A stretch of 32,146 bases of DNA from Chloroflexota bacterium (GCA_012522475.1 JAAYKH010000046.1:1-32146), one strand, 5' to 3'. Positions 1 to 8,636 are shown, counted from the stretch's first letter. Translations and numbers: made by a program. Notes: generated by a model from the sequence alone, not told the origin.

Positions 1-560
1 GTACCGTTACCTTTAAGGACAAAATCAAAATTCAGAAAAATCCTATGATCGGCGTAATTGGTGTTGCCCCCAGTAATAGAGAGGTTCCCAATGGTACGCC
101 GGGCCCTCATGGCGGAAATATGGATTGCACCTTGGTCAGTGAGAATGCCAGTATTTATTTTACCGTTGGCGTAGAAGGGGCACTCTTCGGTGCTGGGGAT
201 CTCCATTCAGCAATGGGCGATGGTGAAATTGTAATTTGTGGTGCTGAAACACCGGGTGAAATTCGCTTTTCCGCGCAGGTGGTTGACTCGTTAAAAGGCT
301 TACCGACACCATTCATCCGCAATGCAAATGTCGTTGCTACTGTTTATTCTGCACCAACGATTGACGAAGCGGCGGACGGGGCTATCCAGGCAATGTCATC
401 CTTTCTGACAGATTTTGTGAAAATCCCGCTCAATGACGCTGGCATGCTGATGAGCCTCGCGGGCAACCTCAGGGTCTGCCAGATCGTCGACCCGGAAAAA
501 ACAGTGCGCTTTGAATTTCCGATCTCGATTCTCAACCAATATAACTATCAATTGGATTGA
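1..560 (+). CDS. Acetamidase/formamidase family protein, C-terminal part (5' end outside window)
   Basis: The reading frame is open from base 3, so the gene starts upstream of the window; the Met at 45 is internal (it is preceded in frame by TVTFKDKIKIQKNP). The visible part carries the hallmarks of the FmdA/AmdA family (Pfam FmdA_AmdA): the KNPMIGVIGVAP strand, the TPGPHGGNMD motif and the GDLHSAMGDGE motif, which hold metal-binding His and Asp residues in this fold. Family members are metal-dependent cytosolic enzymes that hydrolyse formamide or short amides to ammonia and the acid. The C-terminus looks complete and ends just before a strong terminator, so this is the last gene of its transcript. 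The exact substrate cannot be told from the sequence. Confidence 0.85.
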   Translation, partial: TVTFKDKIKIQKNPMIGVIGVAPSNREVPNGTPGPHGGNMDCTLVSENASIYFTVGVEGALFGAGDLHSAMGDGEIVICGAETPGEIRFSAQVVDSLKGLPTPFIRNANVVATVYSAPTIDEAADGAIQAMSSFLTDFVKIPLNDAGMLMSLAGNLRVCQIVDPEKTVRFEFPISILNQYNYQLD

Positions 561-590
561 AATAAAGAGGCAATCAAAAACACATAAGAA

Positions 591-617
591 AGAGACTACG
601 GAAGGTAGTCTTTTTTT
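591..617 (+). terminator. Rho-independent terminator after the amidase gene
   Basis: A perfect 7-bp stem (AGACTAC at 593-599, GTAGTCT at 605-611) with a 5-nt loop runs straight into a T-tract (611-617). It lies 30 nt after the stop codon at 558-560. Confidence 0.9.
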
Positions 618-798
618 GTTAACCACTCCTGCAGCCCAGTAGAAAGGCATTTGCGATAATCAACAATCGTTGAAACTTTTAAGCCCGTACTATTTAGGTG
701 TTCTTTTACCTCCCGGCAACCGGAAAACTGAATCTGCAAATCGTTCGGTCTCTATCATTTATTAATTGTCTTTAAAAAACCGTTCACAGCCTCCATGC

Positions 799-831
799 TA
801 TAATCAAAAATCAGAAAAGCGATTCAGGAGG
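799..831 (+). promoter_or_regulatory. -10 box and strong Shine-Dalgarno site deciding the start of the 838 gene
   Basis: A consensus -10 box TATAAT sits at 799-804 and AGGAGG at 826-831, six bases before a GTG codon at 838. No good -35 is seen at 16-18 bp spacing (a TTGTCT at 766 is 27 bp away). The longer in-frame start at 766 would place the promoter inside the coding region, so GTG 838 is preferred. Confidence 0.6.
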
Positions 832-837
832 TTTTCG

Positions 838-1212
838 GTGTTCAGTCCAGCGTTCAGCGCGTTTTGGTTGATGACAGGGTACCTGGTCCTGCTGGTGCTG
901 CTGGGTGTTTTTACTGCCCGAATTGTACGTATGAAGGGTATCAAAACTCAGGCTGGGTATGCCGGTGCGGTGTTTTGGGTGCTGGGTGTGCTTTTCTACT
1001 TTGTCCTGGCGCAAATAGGATCTCCTGACGTCATCATTCTGATCCTGATTAGCATTGCCGCTCCCCTCTTCCACATCATCAGCCTGCTGATCGTTGTGTT
1101 TAATAAAAAACACACCTGGAAAGACCCCGCTTACAAGAATAAAAGCGTAAGACTCCTGCTGATATTCACCACAGCTCTTGCGATCTACGTGCTCGGCCTG
1201 ATCATTGCATGA
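838..1212 (+). CDS. Small four-helix integral membrane protein, unknown function
   Basis: This encodes a 124-residue, very hydrophobic protein with four predicted membrane segments, roughly at residues 8-26 (LMTGYLVLLVLLGVF), 40-58 (AGAVFWVLGVLFYFVLA), 64-88 (VIILILISIAAPLFHIISLLI) and 106-123 (LLLIFTTALAIYVLGLIIA), joined by short basic loops. I do not recognise the family. The GTG start was chosen because AGGAGG lies six bases upstream and a TATAAT box precedes it. It has its own promoter and is separated by a terminator from the upstream amidase. An alternative TTG start at 766 would add 24 polar residues that do not look like membrane protein. Confidence 0.6.
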   Translation: MFSPAFSAFWLMTGYLVLLVLLGVFTARIVRMKGIKTQAGYAGAVFWVLGVLFYFVLAQIGSPDVIILILISIAAPLFHIISLLIVVFNKKHTWKDPAYKNKSVRLLLIFTTALAIYVLGLIIA

Positions 1213-1469
1213 AGGCTCATGGACTTTCAACCCCTTCCAAGCACTTTGTTTGGTCAGCGCAGTTTCTTGCCGGGGCAAAAAGGCAACAAAACACATCAAA
1301 ACGAATCTGATCAGAATAAAATATTGCCTAGTAGAAAATAACAAAACCCATCTCACATTATTTTGTCTTTAAAACAAAGCGGCAACAAAAACTGAAAGGA
1401 AACATTTTTCTTTCATAGAATATCATAGAAAAGAAATCAATTCTTCATAAATCCAAAGCATTTTAGGCA

Positions 1470-1496
1470 TTGTTCCAAGGAAAATTATGATATAAT
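1470..1496 (+). promoter_or_regulatory. Promoter of the DUF4332 gene
   Basis: TTGTTC (1470-1475) and a consensus TATAAT (1491-1496) are separated by 15 bp, somewhat short. The predicted start site is near 1503. The rest of the 1213-1469 stretch is AT-rich and shows no gene. Confidence 0.55.
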
Positions 1497-1551
1497 CTAA
1501 ATGCTTAAGACAAATCCTTGTTATCAATTAATTTTCTTAGAAAGGAGTAAC

Positions 1552-1956
1552 ATGGCTAAATTAGAGAACATTGAAGGCATTGGAGAAGTTTACGCTGGGA
1601 AATTGCGTGAAGCTGGCATTAAAACCATTGGAATGCTATTAGAAGTTGGCAGTACCCCCAAAGGACGTCAGGAAATCGCTGATAAATCAGGGATCAGTGG
1701 AAAACAAATTCTGACATGGGTCAACCATGCCGATCTAAAGCGAATCAAAGGTGTTGAACGTCAGTATTCTGAGCTCCTGGAAGCTTCAGGCGTCGATACT
1801 GTCGTAGAGCTGGCGCAACGAAACCCGGAAAACTTGCACCGGAAGATGCTTGAAACCAATGCAGAAAAACGTCTGGTGCGACGCCCCCCCTCGCTGTCGA
1901 TGGTCACCAATTGGATTGAACAAGCCAAGACCTTACCGCGTGTCATTCACTATTAA
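1552..1956 (+). CDS. DUF4332 domain protein (helix-hairpin-helix type)
   Basis: A 134-residue protein that matches the DUF4332 pattern throughout. It has two helix-hairpin-helix-like units, the first with IEGIGEVYAGKLREAGI and the second with LKRIKGVERQYSELLEASGV, each followed by a segment such as TIGMLLEVGSTPKGRQEIA or TVVELAQRNPENL. Proteins of this type are small, cytosolic and of unproven function; the HhH-like repeats suggest nucleic-acid or protein contact. The ATG at 1552 is preferred over the in-frame ATG at 1501 because AAAGGAG (1541-1547) lies just upstream and the promoter -10 box is at 1491-1496. The gene is monocistronic, ending before a 13-bp hairpin. Confidence 0.8.
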   Translation: MAKLENIEGIGEVYAGKLREAGIKTIGMLLEVGSTPKGRQEIADKSGISGKQILTWVNHADLKRIKGVERQYSELLEASGVDTVVELAQRNPENLHRKMLETNAEKRLVRRPPSLSMVTNWIEQAKTLPRVIHY

Positions 1957-2004
1957 TTAACAGTTTACTGCAGTGTGAAAATTTATCTAAACCTGTCAAT
2001 AATT

Positions 2005-2038
2005 CAAAATACCGGTTATTATGGCAACCGGTATTTTG
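2005..2038 (+). terminator. Terminator hairpin after the DUF4332 gene
   Basis: A perfect 13-bp stem (CAAAATACCGGTT at 2005-2017 with its complement at 2026-2038) has an 8-nt loop. The A/T base pairs at the foot supply the U-tract in either direction, so it may work on both strands. Confidence 0.8.
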
Positions 2039-2151
2039 CTCTAAACATATTTAATTAAAGGGCTCATCGAAAGGAAAGGCTGCAAAAACACCGGAGATTA
2101 AATTCATCTTATTTATAGGGCGGGCTATTTTTTTGATCTGCTAACAATTTC

Positions 2152-2195
2152 TTGATTTATTTCATAATACGTCTATAATTATGTAGCACACATAA
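2152..2195 (+). promoter_or_regulatory. Promoter and candidate operator of the first sugar importer operon
   Basis: TTGATT (2152-2157), 16 bp, then TATAAT (2174-2179). A perfect inverted repeat TTATGT-AGCAC-ACATAA (2179-2195) begins on the last base of the -10 box and covers the expected start site, as a repressor operator would. The transcript would have a leader of about 250 nt before the ATG at 2440. I see no other gene in 2039-2439; a TTGACA at 2260-2265 has no fitting -10 box. Confidence 0.5.
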
Positions 2196-2439
2196 AAATC
2201 GAAGATGTTCAGTAACTCACCTCAATAATTACTAAAAACACTGCCGATTAACAATCTATTTGACATTAGGACAATTTTCAACATTCAGTGTATTTACTTA
2301 CATTGTATTTTTGATAACTCGACCAGATTATTGGTACCAGATATTGCAATGGAAGGAGGCTTTATCGGTCATTAAGAATTGTGTGTGTCGTTCCAAAAAT
2401 GAGTCAAGTAATCACCAACCAACAAAAGGAGAGATAGTA

Positions 2440-3750
2440 ATGAAACGATTTTGGTATGTATTCGTACTGCTTCTGCTCACCATGTCACTATTGCTTGCTT
2501 CCTGCCAACCGGCAGCAGAAGCTCCTGAAGAAGCTGACGTGGCACCGGAAGAACCCGCCGTTGAAGAACCGGCAGAGAAAAAGTTAGAAATTTTCTCGTG
2601 GTGGACTGCAGGAGGCGAAGCTGAAGGTCTCTATGGAATGTTTGACGTTTACAATGAACTTTATCCGGACGTTGAGATCATCAATGCCACCGTTGCTGGG
2701 GGTGCAGGTACAAACGCCAAAGCAGTTCTGGCGACCAGGCTCCAGGGCGGCGATCCACCCGATTCCTTCCAGGTTCATGCCGGGCTCGAAGTAGAAAAAT
2801 ATGAGCCGACGACCTATCTTGAACCAATCGATCACATGTTTGATCCAAAGGTCTTCCCACAGGATCTGCTTGATCTTTTGCTCTATGAAGGCCACTATTG
2901 GACGATGCCCGTCAACATCCATCGATCTAATGTACTCTGGTACAACCCAAAACTTCTGGAAGAAAACAACCTCGCTGTTCCAACAACCATGAAAGAATTT
3001 TTCGAGGTTTGTGAAGCGCTTGAGGCTGCCGGCCTGATTCCAATTGCAATGGGCACTAAGGATGGTTGGGAGGCTGCTCATGTGTTTGAGAGCTTCTTGC
3101 CTTCAGCACTGGGCGCAGATGCCTATCGCGGCCTCTGGACAGGTGCCACCTCGTGGAATGACCCGGGTGTAACCCAGGCTTTAGAAGACTTCCACACCAT
3201 GATGCAATATGTCAATTCGGATCATGCTGCCCTGACCTGGGACAGCGCTGGTGAATACATCATTGCGGACAAAGCAGTTTTCATGATCATGGGTGATTGG
3301 GCTGCCGGATGGTTTGCCTCAAAGGGTTATGGTGACTTTGGTTGGGCTCCCCCACCGGGCACGCAGGGCATTTTTGTGGGCCTTTCCGATGCTTTTGCAC
3401 TTCCAAAGAACGCTCCCAATCATGAACAAGCCGTTCAGTGGCTGGAGATTTGTGGTTCCAAAGCAGGCCAGGAAGCTTTCAACCCTGCCAAGGGTTCCAT
3501 CTGTGCTCGCACGGACTGTGACCCGGCAGCGTTTGAAGTCGTCCCTGAAACCTATGCCTATCTCATTTCCGCAGCTGAGGATTGGGCAGTCGATTCAATT
3601 GTTCCCAGCGTCGTACATGGTGCAGCCGCCTATGAAAGCTGGGCAACAGATTTCAAAGACGTTCTTACCCTGTTTGTTAGCAGTGGGGATGTTGCCGCGG
3701 CGCAAAGCGGGTTAGCTGATTTATGTGTTGCAGCTGGCATTTGTAATTAG
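2440..3750 (+). CDS. CUT1 sugar ABC transporter, substrate-binding lipoprotein (glucose/mannose type)
   Basis: The 436-residue protein starts with a lipoprotein signal peptide (lipid-anchored Cys22 after LLLAS), followed by a Glu/Pro/Ala linker (about residues 23-45) and then a family 1 extracellular solute-binding domain. FSWWTAGGEAEGLYGMFDVY near the start of the domain, followed by VAGGAGTNAKAVLATRLQGG and PDSFQVHAG, is the pattern of glucose/mannose/galactose binding proteins of the GtsA/GlcS kind. It would sit on the outer face of the cytoplasmic membrane and hand sugar to the two permeases encoded next. The ATG at 2440 follows an AAAGGAGAG site; the longer frame from 2260 has no signal peptide at its start. 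A strong hairpin separates it from the permease genes, which usually means the binding protein is made in excess. Confidence 0.88.
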   Translation: MKRFWYVFVLLLLTMSLLLASCQPAAEAPEEADVAPEEPAVEEPAEKKLEIFSWWTAGGEAEGLYGMFDVYNELYPDVEIINATVAGGAGTNAKAVLATRLQGGDPPDSFQVHAGLEVEKYEPTTYLEPIDHMFDPKVFPQDLLDLLLYEGHYWTMPVNIHRSNVLWYNPKLLEENNLAVPTTMKEFFEVCEALEAAGLIPIAMGTKDGWEAAHVFESFLPSALGADAYRGLWTGATSWNDPGVTQALEDFHTMMQYVNSDHAALTWDSAGEYIIADKAVFMIMGDWAAGWFASKGYGDFGWAPPPGTQGIFVGLSDAFALPKNAPNHEQAVQWLEICGSKAGQEAFNPAKGSICARTDCDPAAFEVVPETYAYLISAAEDWAVDSIVPSVVHGAAAYESWATDFKDVLTLFVSSGDVAAAQSGLADLCVAAGICN

Positions 3751-3764
3751 ACCAACAGTACTTT

Positions 3765-3795
3765 CAAAGGCAGCTCCGTAAGGGAGCTGCCTTTG
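3765..3795 (+). terminator. Intercistronic hairpin between binding protein and permease genes
   Basis: A perfect 13-bp stem (CAAAGGCAGCTCC at 3765-3777, complement at 3783-3795) with a 5-nt loop is followed by no real T-tract. It therefore fits a partial terminator or an mRNA-stabilising structure that lowers permease expression relative to the binding protein. Confidence 0.7.
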
Positions 3796-3833
3796 CATCA
3801 TTTATCCTTACCAAAAAGGAGTCAACAGAACGT

Positions 3834-4733
3834 ATGCGTCATTCAGAAAAAGATCGGAGAATCGCCATACTGCTGATCTCCCCAACGCTAATCGCAATGA
3901 TGATTTTCATCTACGGGTTTATCGGTTTCACCGGGTATGCATCCCTTTCAAATTGGAACGCCCTAAAAATCGACTTATCCTTTGTTGGGCTTGATAACTA
4001 CATCACCCTGTTCAAAAATCAACGCTTCCTTATTGGCATGCGTAACACGTTAACGTTCACCGTACTTTTTCTTATCTCATCTATTTTACTGGGGTTCTTT
4101 TTGGCAGTTTTATTAGACCAAAACATCAAAGGTGAAAAAATATTTCGGAATATCTATCTTTTCCCAATGGCCCTAAGTTACATTGTTACCGGCGTGGTCT
4201 GGCGCTGGCTTCTATCACCAGGCACACAAATCACGGGCCCGTTGGGGGTTAATATGTTATTTGACATTCTTGGCGTGGGATTTCTTAAAAGTGGGTGGTT
4301 TACCGACCCTAAAATTGGCATCAAAGCTGTTGTAATTGCCGCCACCTGGCAAACGGCAGGATACATTATGGCGCTCTACCTGGCTGGGATTCGCGCAATC
4401 CCCATTGAATTGCGCGAGGCAGCCCGTGTGGACGGTGCATCTGAATTGCAGGTTTACCTCAGGATCATTGTTCCACTTTTAAGCCCAATCACCCTGAGTG
4501 CGGTCATTATTCTCGGTCATATTAGTTTAAAGATTTTTGACCTGGTGTGGTCGATGACGGGGCCGGGCACTGGTTTCAGCACCGACGTGCCGGCTTTATT
4601 TATGTTTGACACCACCTTCCGCGGTAACCGGTTCGCTCAGGGTTCATCTATTGCCATGGTGTTGTTAACCCTGGTGGCGGTTCTGGTGGTTCCCTATCTA
4701 ATCATGAGCAATCGGCGCGAGGTTCAACGGTGA
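3834..4733 (+). CDS. CUT1 sugar ABC transporter permease, first subunit (MalF/UgpA-like)
   Basis: A 299-residue membrane protein with about six transmembrane helices (for example LLISPTLIAMMIFIYGFIG near residue 13). It has the permease EAA motif REAARVDGASELQVYLRIIV in the loop that contacts the transport ATPase. It belongs to the binding-protein-dependent transport inner membrane component family and pairs with the next gene product to form the channel for the sugar delivered by the 2440-3750 protein. The start lies 12 nt after AAGGAG (3817-3821). The next gene overlaps its stop codon by 4 nt. Confidence 0.88.
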   Translation: MRHSEKDRRIAILLISPTLIAMMIFIYGFIGFTGYASLSNWNALKIDLSFVGLDNYITLFKNQRFLIGMRNTLTFTVLFLISSILLGFFLAVLLDQNIKGEKIFRNIYLFPMALSYIVTGVVWRWLLSPGTQITGPLGVNMLFDILGVGFLKSGWFTDPKIGIKAVVIAATWQTAGYIMALYLAGIRAIPIELREAARVDGASELQVYLRIIVPLLSPITLSAVIILGHISLKIFDLVWSMTGPGTGFSTDVPALFMFDTTFRGNRFAQGSSIAMVLLTLVAVLVVPYLIMSNRREVQR

Positions 4734-5683
4734 AAACAAATTTAAAATCATCCAAATTTACCTATTTTTTTATTTACTTCTTTTTGGTTGTTGCATCAGC
4801 TTTTTTCTTGTTGCCGATCTTTTTGTTGTTGAACACTGGCTTAAAATCTTACGCAGATGTGTCACTTTCAACCATGTGGAACCTTCCAAAAGAAATTGGA
4901 TTTGAATCTTTTAAGCAAGCCTGGGAAGGCAGTGTAACAGGGGGGTACCGGGGATTGCACGAAAACTTTATGAACAGCCTCTGGCTGGCAGTACCTGCCT
5001 CTCTTCTCTCAGCTTTTATCGGGTCGATCAACGGGTACATCTTTTCAAAGTGGAAATTCCGCGGCTCAAACCTTCTGTTTGCCCTGCTCTTATTCGGCAT
5101 GTTCATCCCTTATCAAAGCATTTTAATCCCACTGGTACAATCCCTCCAATGGTTGTCACGTTTCACCGGGCCGATTATTGCGGCAATTAACGGTATTAAA
5201 TTGCCGGGTATTCTTACTAACCTTTCAGCCTGGTTGGCTAATTTTGTCCCTGCTTACGGCACCATTGGTGGATTGATTTTAGTCCACGTCATTTATGGCC
5301 TTCCCATAGCAACCCTGGTATTTAAAAATTACTACACGGAAATCCCCACCGATTTAGTCGAAGCCGGCATGATGGATGGAGCGGGTATTTTGGGTATATA
5401 CCGACACATCCTCTTCCCCATATCGGTGCCGGGGTTCGTTGTCGTGTTGATCTGGCAATTTACATCCATTTGGAACGACTTCTTGTTTGGGGTCATCATC
5501 ACGCCCAACCCTAAGGTACAGCCAGTGACAGTAGCATTGAACAATCTGGCAGGATCATACATTGTTGAGTGGAACGTTCAAATGGCCGGGTCGCTGATCG
5601 CAGCCATTCCAACCATCCTGATTTTCATCTTTCTCAGTCGTTTCTTTTTACGCGGCTTAATCGCAGGATCGTTAAAGGGTTGA
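4730..5683 (+). CDS. CUT1 sugar ABC transporter permease, second subunit (MalG/UgpE-like)
   Basis: A 317-residue partner permease with about six transmembrane helices and the EAA loop VEAGMMDGAGILGIYRHILF near the C-terminal third, ending in the usual GLIAGSLKG tail. It begins with GTG at 4730 that overlaps the TGA of the previous gene (GTGA), so translation is probably coupled. A segment of about 40 residues between helices (about 140-180, FTGPIIAAINGIKLPGIL) is longer than in simple MalG proteins but is common in glucose-type systems. No ATPase gene follows, so the complex presumably uses a shared MsmX/UgpC-type ATPase encoded elsewhere. Confidence 0.88.
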   Translation: MKTNLKSSKFTYFFIYFFLVVASAFFLLPIFLLLNTGLKSYADVSLSTMWNLPKEIGFESFKQAWEGSVTGGYRGLHENFMNSLWLAVPASLLSAFIGSINGYIFSKWKFRGSNLLFALLLFGMFIPYQSILIPLVQSLQWLSRFTGPIIAAINGIKLPGILTNLSAWLANFVPAYGTIGGLILVHVIYGLPIATLVFKNYYTEIPTDLVEAGMMDGAGILGIYRHILFPISVPGFVVVLIWQFTSIWNDFLFGVIITPNPKVQPVTVALNNLAGSYIVEWNVQMAGSLIAAIPTILIFIFLSRFFLRGLIAGSLKG

Positions 5684-5792
5684 TCCTTATCAAGCGATTA
5701 CTGCTGGTGAGCAACATAGCCATATTGATCACGACAATAACAATGCCCGATTATATTGCGGCAATTAACATTTGAAATGAGAGTTGTTTTTT

Positions 5793-7466
5793 ATGCCCTA
5801 TCATTATATTGATCTCCGCAAAGTCCGAACCTATCCCCTCGCCCAGCGGAAAAATCTGGTGAATGCAAATGATCTCATCCACCCGGATAAGACCACCTCC
5901 ACCTTTGATTCACTGGAACTCAGCAAGGTCACCGAGTTGGTTGCAAAAGCCCAGCATGAAAAACGCCCAATAATTTGGATGATGGGAGCCCACGTCATTA
6001 AAAGTGGTTTGGGATTAATCTTGATCGATCTAATGCGCCATGGCTTTGTTTCTCACATCGCCGGTAATGGCGCCGTCGGTATTCACGATTTTGAGCTAGC
6101 GTTGATTGGCGAGACCAGTGAAGATGTGGCAACAAGCATTGAAGACGGCACCTTTGGCATGGCCGAAGAAACCGGTGCGCTCATCCATCAAGCCCTCAAG
6201 GAGGGTGCAAAAGACCGCCTGGGTTATGGTGAATCCCTGGGGCGATTGATCTCAAACCTAAATTTTCTGCATCGCGAGGTTAGTGTTCTTTACCACGCTT
6301 ATTTGCTCAAAATCCCATTCACAATTCACGCGACCCTGGGTGCAGACATTATCCATCAACACCCTGATTGCGATTTTGGGATTTTAGGCGCTTCATCCGG
6401 CCATGATTTTAAAATTTTTTGTTGTACAGTTTCAAAGCTGAGCCGTGGTGTTTTTCTTAATTTTGGTTCTGCAGTTACCGGGCCCGAAGTGTTCCTGAAA
6501 GCATTGTCAATCGCCCGCAATTTGGGGCACAAGGTTGATGGTTTCACAACAGCAAATTTTGACCTGTTTCCAGTCCCCGGTGATTACCACAAACCCGTCA
6601 GCGCAGACCAACCCGTATATTATTACCGTCCGTTAAAAAACATTGTAAACCGCCCAACTTCCCTGGATGGCCAGGGATTTCATATCCAGGGCGATCATCG
6701 CCTGACGATTCCCACACTTCATCAACAGCTCATCACACAGCCTGCGCCAACAACTACGCCACCTGCCCGAGAAGAGCAAATTCTTGATGCATTTTCCTTT
6801 CATTTATCTTCGGTTGAAGAGCGCAACCCGCAATCAGCAGATGAGGTTAACAGTCTGCTTAATCGTAAACCCGAACTCAAACCTGCTCTTCCTGCGCTCT
6901 GTCAGGCTTTTTTGACCATTGCCCAGGCAATTGACCGGGGGGGCACCCTTTATCTGTACGGCAATGGCGGAAGTATGGCGGATGCACAACATATTGCTGG
7001 TGAGCTTCAGAAATCTTTTTTGTTGAAACGTCCACTGGATGATGGCACTAAATTACGCCTGAACAAGTTTGAACCGGGTAAAACCCTATCAACTAATCTG
7101 GAAGCAGGCTTGCCAGCCGTCACCTTGGGGCTAAATCCGGGGTTGAACTCAGCGATAGACAACGACTTTGGTGAGCGTTGGCTGAGTATTGCCCAGGAAT
7201 TACAGGTTTTAGCCAGAACTGGCGACGTATTTTTGGGTATCAGCACCAGTGGAAAGGCCAAAAACATCGAATTTGCCAGCTTTACAGCACGAGCGAAAGG
7301 CTGCATCACAATCCTGTTGACTGGCGAACATGAAAGCAATTTATCAAAATTTGTTGATATTGCCATCCACGCGCCGGGTTCCAAAACCCACCTGGTTCAG
7401 GAAGCTCATATTGCCCTTTATCATTGTTTATGTGCCATGCTGGAGCATGATTTTTTCGCAAGTTAG
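5793..7466 (+). CDS. Fusion protein: deoxyhypusine-synthase-like domain plus GmhA-like SIS domain
   Basis: A 557-residue protein in two parts. Residues about 1-325 resemble bacterial relatives of deoxyhypusine synthase (Pfam DS): MMGAHVIKSG near residue 62, GNGAVGIHDFELALIGETSE, HATLGADIIHQHP and FLNFGSAVTGPEVFLKAL follow the order of the NAD-binding fold of that family. The SWGK stretch with the lysine that real deoxyhypusine synthases need is not visible, so hypusine formation is unlikely. Residues about 350-557 are a SIS domain of the phosphoheptose isomerase (GmhA) family: GNGGSMADAQHIAGEL at 390-405, GDVFLGISTSG, and HLVQEAHIALYHCLC with the Gln/His that bind metal in GmhA. The ATG at 5793 has a GAGAG nine bases upstream; an in-frame TTG at 5784 is the alternative. 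The gene lies 109 nt after the permease and probably belongs to the same operon, so its substrate may come from the imported sugar. Confidence 0.75.
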   Translation: MPYHYIDLRKVRTYPLAQRKNLVNANDLIHPDKTTSTFDSLELSKVTELVAKAQHEKRPIIWMMGAHVIKSGLGLILIDLMRHGFVSHIAGNGAVGIHDFELALIGETSEDVATSIEDGTFGMAEETGALIHQALKEGAKDRLGYGESLGRLISNLNFLHREVSVLYHAYLLKIPFTIHATLGADIIHQHPDCDFGILGASSGHDFKIFCCTVSKLSRGVFLNFGSAVTGPEVFLKALSIARNLGHKVDGFTTANFDLFPVPGDYHKPVSADQPVYYYRPLKNIVNRPTSLDGQGFHIQGDHRLTIPTLHQQLITQPAPTTTPPAREEQILDAFSFHLSSVEERNPQSADEVNSLLNRKPELKPALPALCQAFLTIAQAIDRGGTLYLYGNGGSMADAQHIAGELQKSFLLKRPLDDGTKLRLNKFEPGKTLSTNLEAGLPAVTLGLNPGLNSAIDNDFGERWLSIAQELQVLARTGDVFLGISTSGKAKNIEFASFTARAKGCITILLTGEHESNLSKFVDIAIHAPGSKTHLVQEAHIALYHCLCAMLEHDFFAS

Positions 7467-7509
7467 GTAAGATTTTTCAGCTTGAAGTAAAACCAGTGCC
7501 GGCAAGTGA

Positions 7510-8439
7510 TTAATCAAAGGTGGATTGATATAACTCCAAAAACCGATCATGATCAACGGCTTTTACAATGTTCACGTTCGGCGTACGCTTTGATAAACCA
7601 AGCCAATCCACAACGGTCATGCCCCGGGTTAAACTGCCCATAGTCTCAACCTGAACGGATTTATTAATCAAATCCTGAACGATTTCAGGTTCAATCATGA
7701 TTGCCATTGCCAATGGATCTGCAGCAAAAAACTTGTCGCGGTTCAACTTTTCCTTGATCGCGGACAGCATATTTTTTGATATTCGGTTTATAAAAACACT
7801 GCGCTGATTATCATAAGTCAATAAACTTTGATAGAAATCAATCGGCAATCCATGTTTAAGCGTCGTCTCCCATGAAACCATTGTAAATTCAGGCCATCGT
7901 TCAAACACAACCCTGGCTGCGTCGGGGTCAGCATAGATATTAAATTCTGCAGCGAAATTAGATGTATTCCCCTGTGCCAAATACGCGCCCCCCATGATCA
8001 CCAATCGTTTTATATAGGATGGGAATTGCGGATCGTGATGCAAGGCTAGCGCCAGGTTAGTCAATGGGCCAATAGCAATAAGCTCTAACTCGCCCGGATT
8101 TGTTCGGGCAAGCCGGGTTAATGCCATCGCGGCTGGCTCTGCTTCAGCGCTTCGTAATGACACGGGAATACCCGCATCACCCAAACCATCTTCACCGTGA
8201 ACAAAGCTCGCAGTATTGCCTCGCGTTACAAGTCCGCTTTGTGCACCTGGGTAAACAGGGATACCGTCAGCGTCAAGAACATCTAAAATCTTCAATGCGT
8301 TAGCCGTGGTCTGTTTCACATGGACATTGCCAGTCACAGTGGTTATCGCTTTTATGCTCACATTTGGGTGTCGATAGGCCATCATTATCGCCTGAGCATC
8401 GTCAATGCCAGGATCACAATCGATGATTATCCGTTTCAT
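7510..8439 (-). CDS. Nucleoside hydrolase (inosine/uridine-preferring family)
   Basis: A 309-residue member of the IUNH family, which hydrolyses the N-glycosidic bond of ribonucleosides to free base and ribose. The N-terminal calcium-binding signature IIIDCDPGIDDAQAIMMAY (Asp cluster), the central VIMGGAYLAQGN and the AEFNIYADPDAARVVF motif are all present, and the length matches the family. The final Asp-bearing block FFAADPLAMAIMIEP is also intact. The ATG at 8439 has AAAGAG five bases upstream on the minus strand. It converges with the DHS-like/SIS fusion gene, only 43 nt apart and with no clear terminator between them. Base preference cannot be read from the sequence. Confidence 0.88.
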   Translation of the reverse strand: MKRIIIDCDPGIDDAQAIMMAYRHPNVSIKAITTVTGNVHVKQTTANALKILDVLDADGIPVYPGAQSGLVTRGNTASFVHGEDGLGDAGIPVSLRSAEAEPAAMALTRLARTNPGELELIAIGPLTNLALALHHDPQFPSYIKRLVIMGGAYLAQGNTSNFAAEFNIYADPDAARVVFERWPEFTMVSWETTLKHGLPIDFYQSLLTYDNQRSVFINRISKNMLSAIKEKLNRDKFFAADPLAMAIMIEPEIVQDLINKSVQVETMGSLTRGMTVVDWLGLSKRTPNVNIVKAVDHDRFLELYQSTFD

Positions 8440-8482
8440 CGTCTCTTTTTCAGCCTCGTTTCTCTAAATCTACGTTTTACTT

Positions 8483-8512
8483 ATGCTCTATTTTCTAATT
8501 CTATCAGAGCAT
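8483..8512. repeat. Inverted repeat upstream of the nucleoside hydrolase gene
   Basis: Perfect 7-bp arms ATGCTCT (8483-8489) and AGAGCAT (8506-8512) lie 16 nt apart, 44-73 bases before the start codon at 8439. It could be an operator or the terminator of the radical SAM gene upstream. Nothing else is seen in 8440-8636. Confidence 0.35.
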
Positions 8513-8636
8513 GACAATAATTATTTTTTCTTTATCAACGATGGGATAACGCTATTGTACACAAGAGCCAAGTCATCAGGCCAAGTCCAAACACAGGTAA
8601 TTCCAACATTCCATACTTGTTCTCAGTGGTTTTTTC

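Noticed and set aside
766-837. Longer start (TTG) for the small membrane protein
   Set aside because: It would put the TATAAT box and the AGGAGG site inside the coding region; the GTG at 838 has the ribosome binding site.
2260-2439. N-terminal extension of the first binding protein
   Set aside because: The signal peptide and the AAAGGAGAG site belong to the ATG at 2440.
5569-5775. Small frame overlapping the end of the second permease gene
   Set aside because: Most of it overlaps the permease in another frame and the protein has no recognisable features.
5793-6770. True deoxyhypusine synthase
   Set aside because: The active-site lysine stretch is not visible and bacteria generally lack eIF5A; only a DHS-like fold is claimed.
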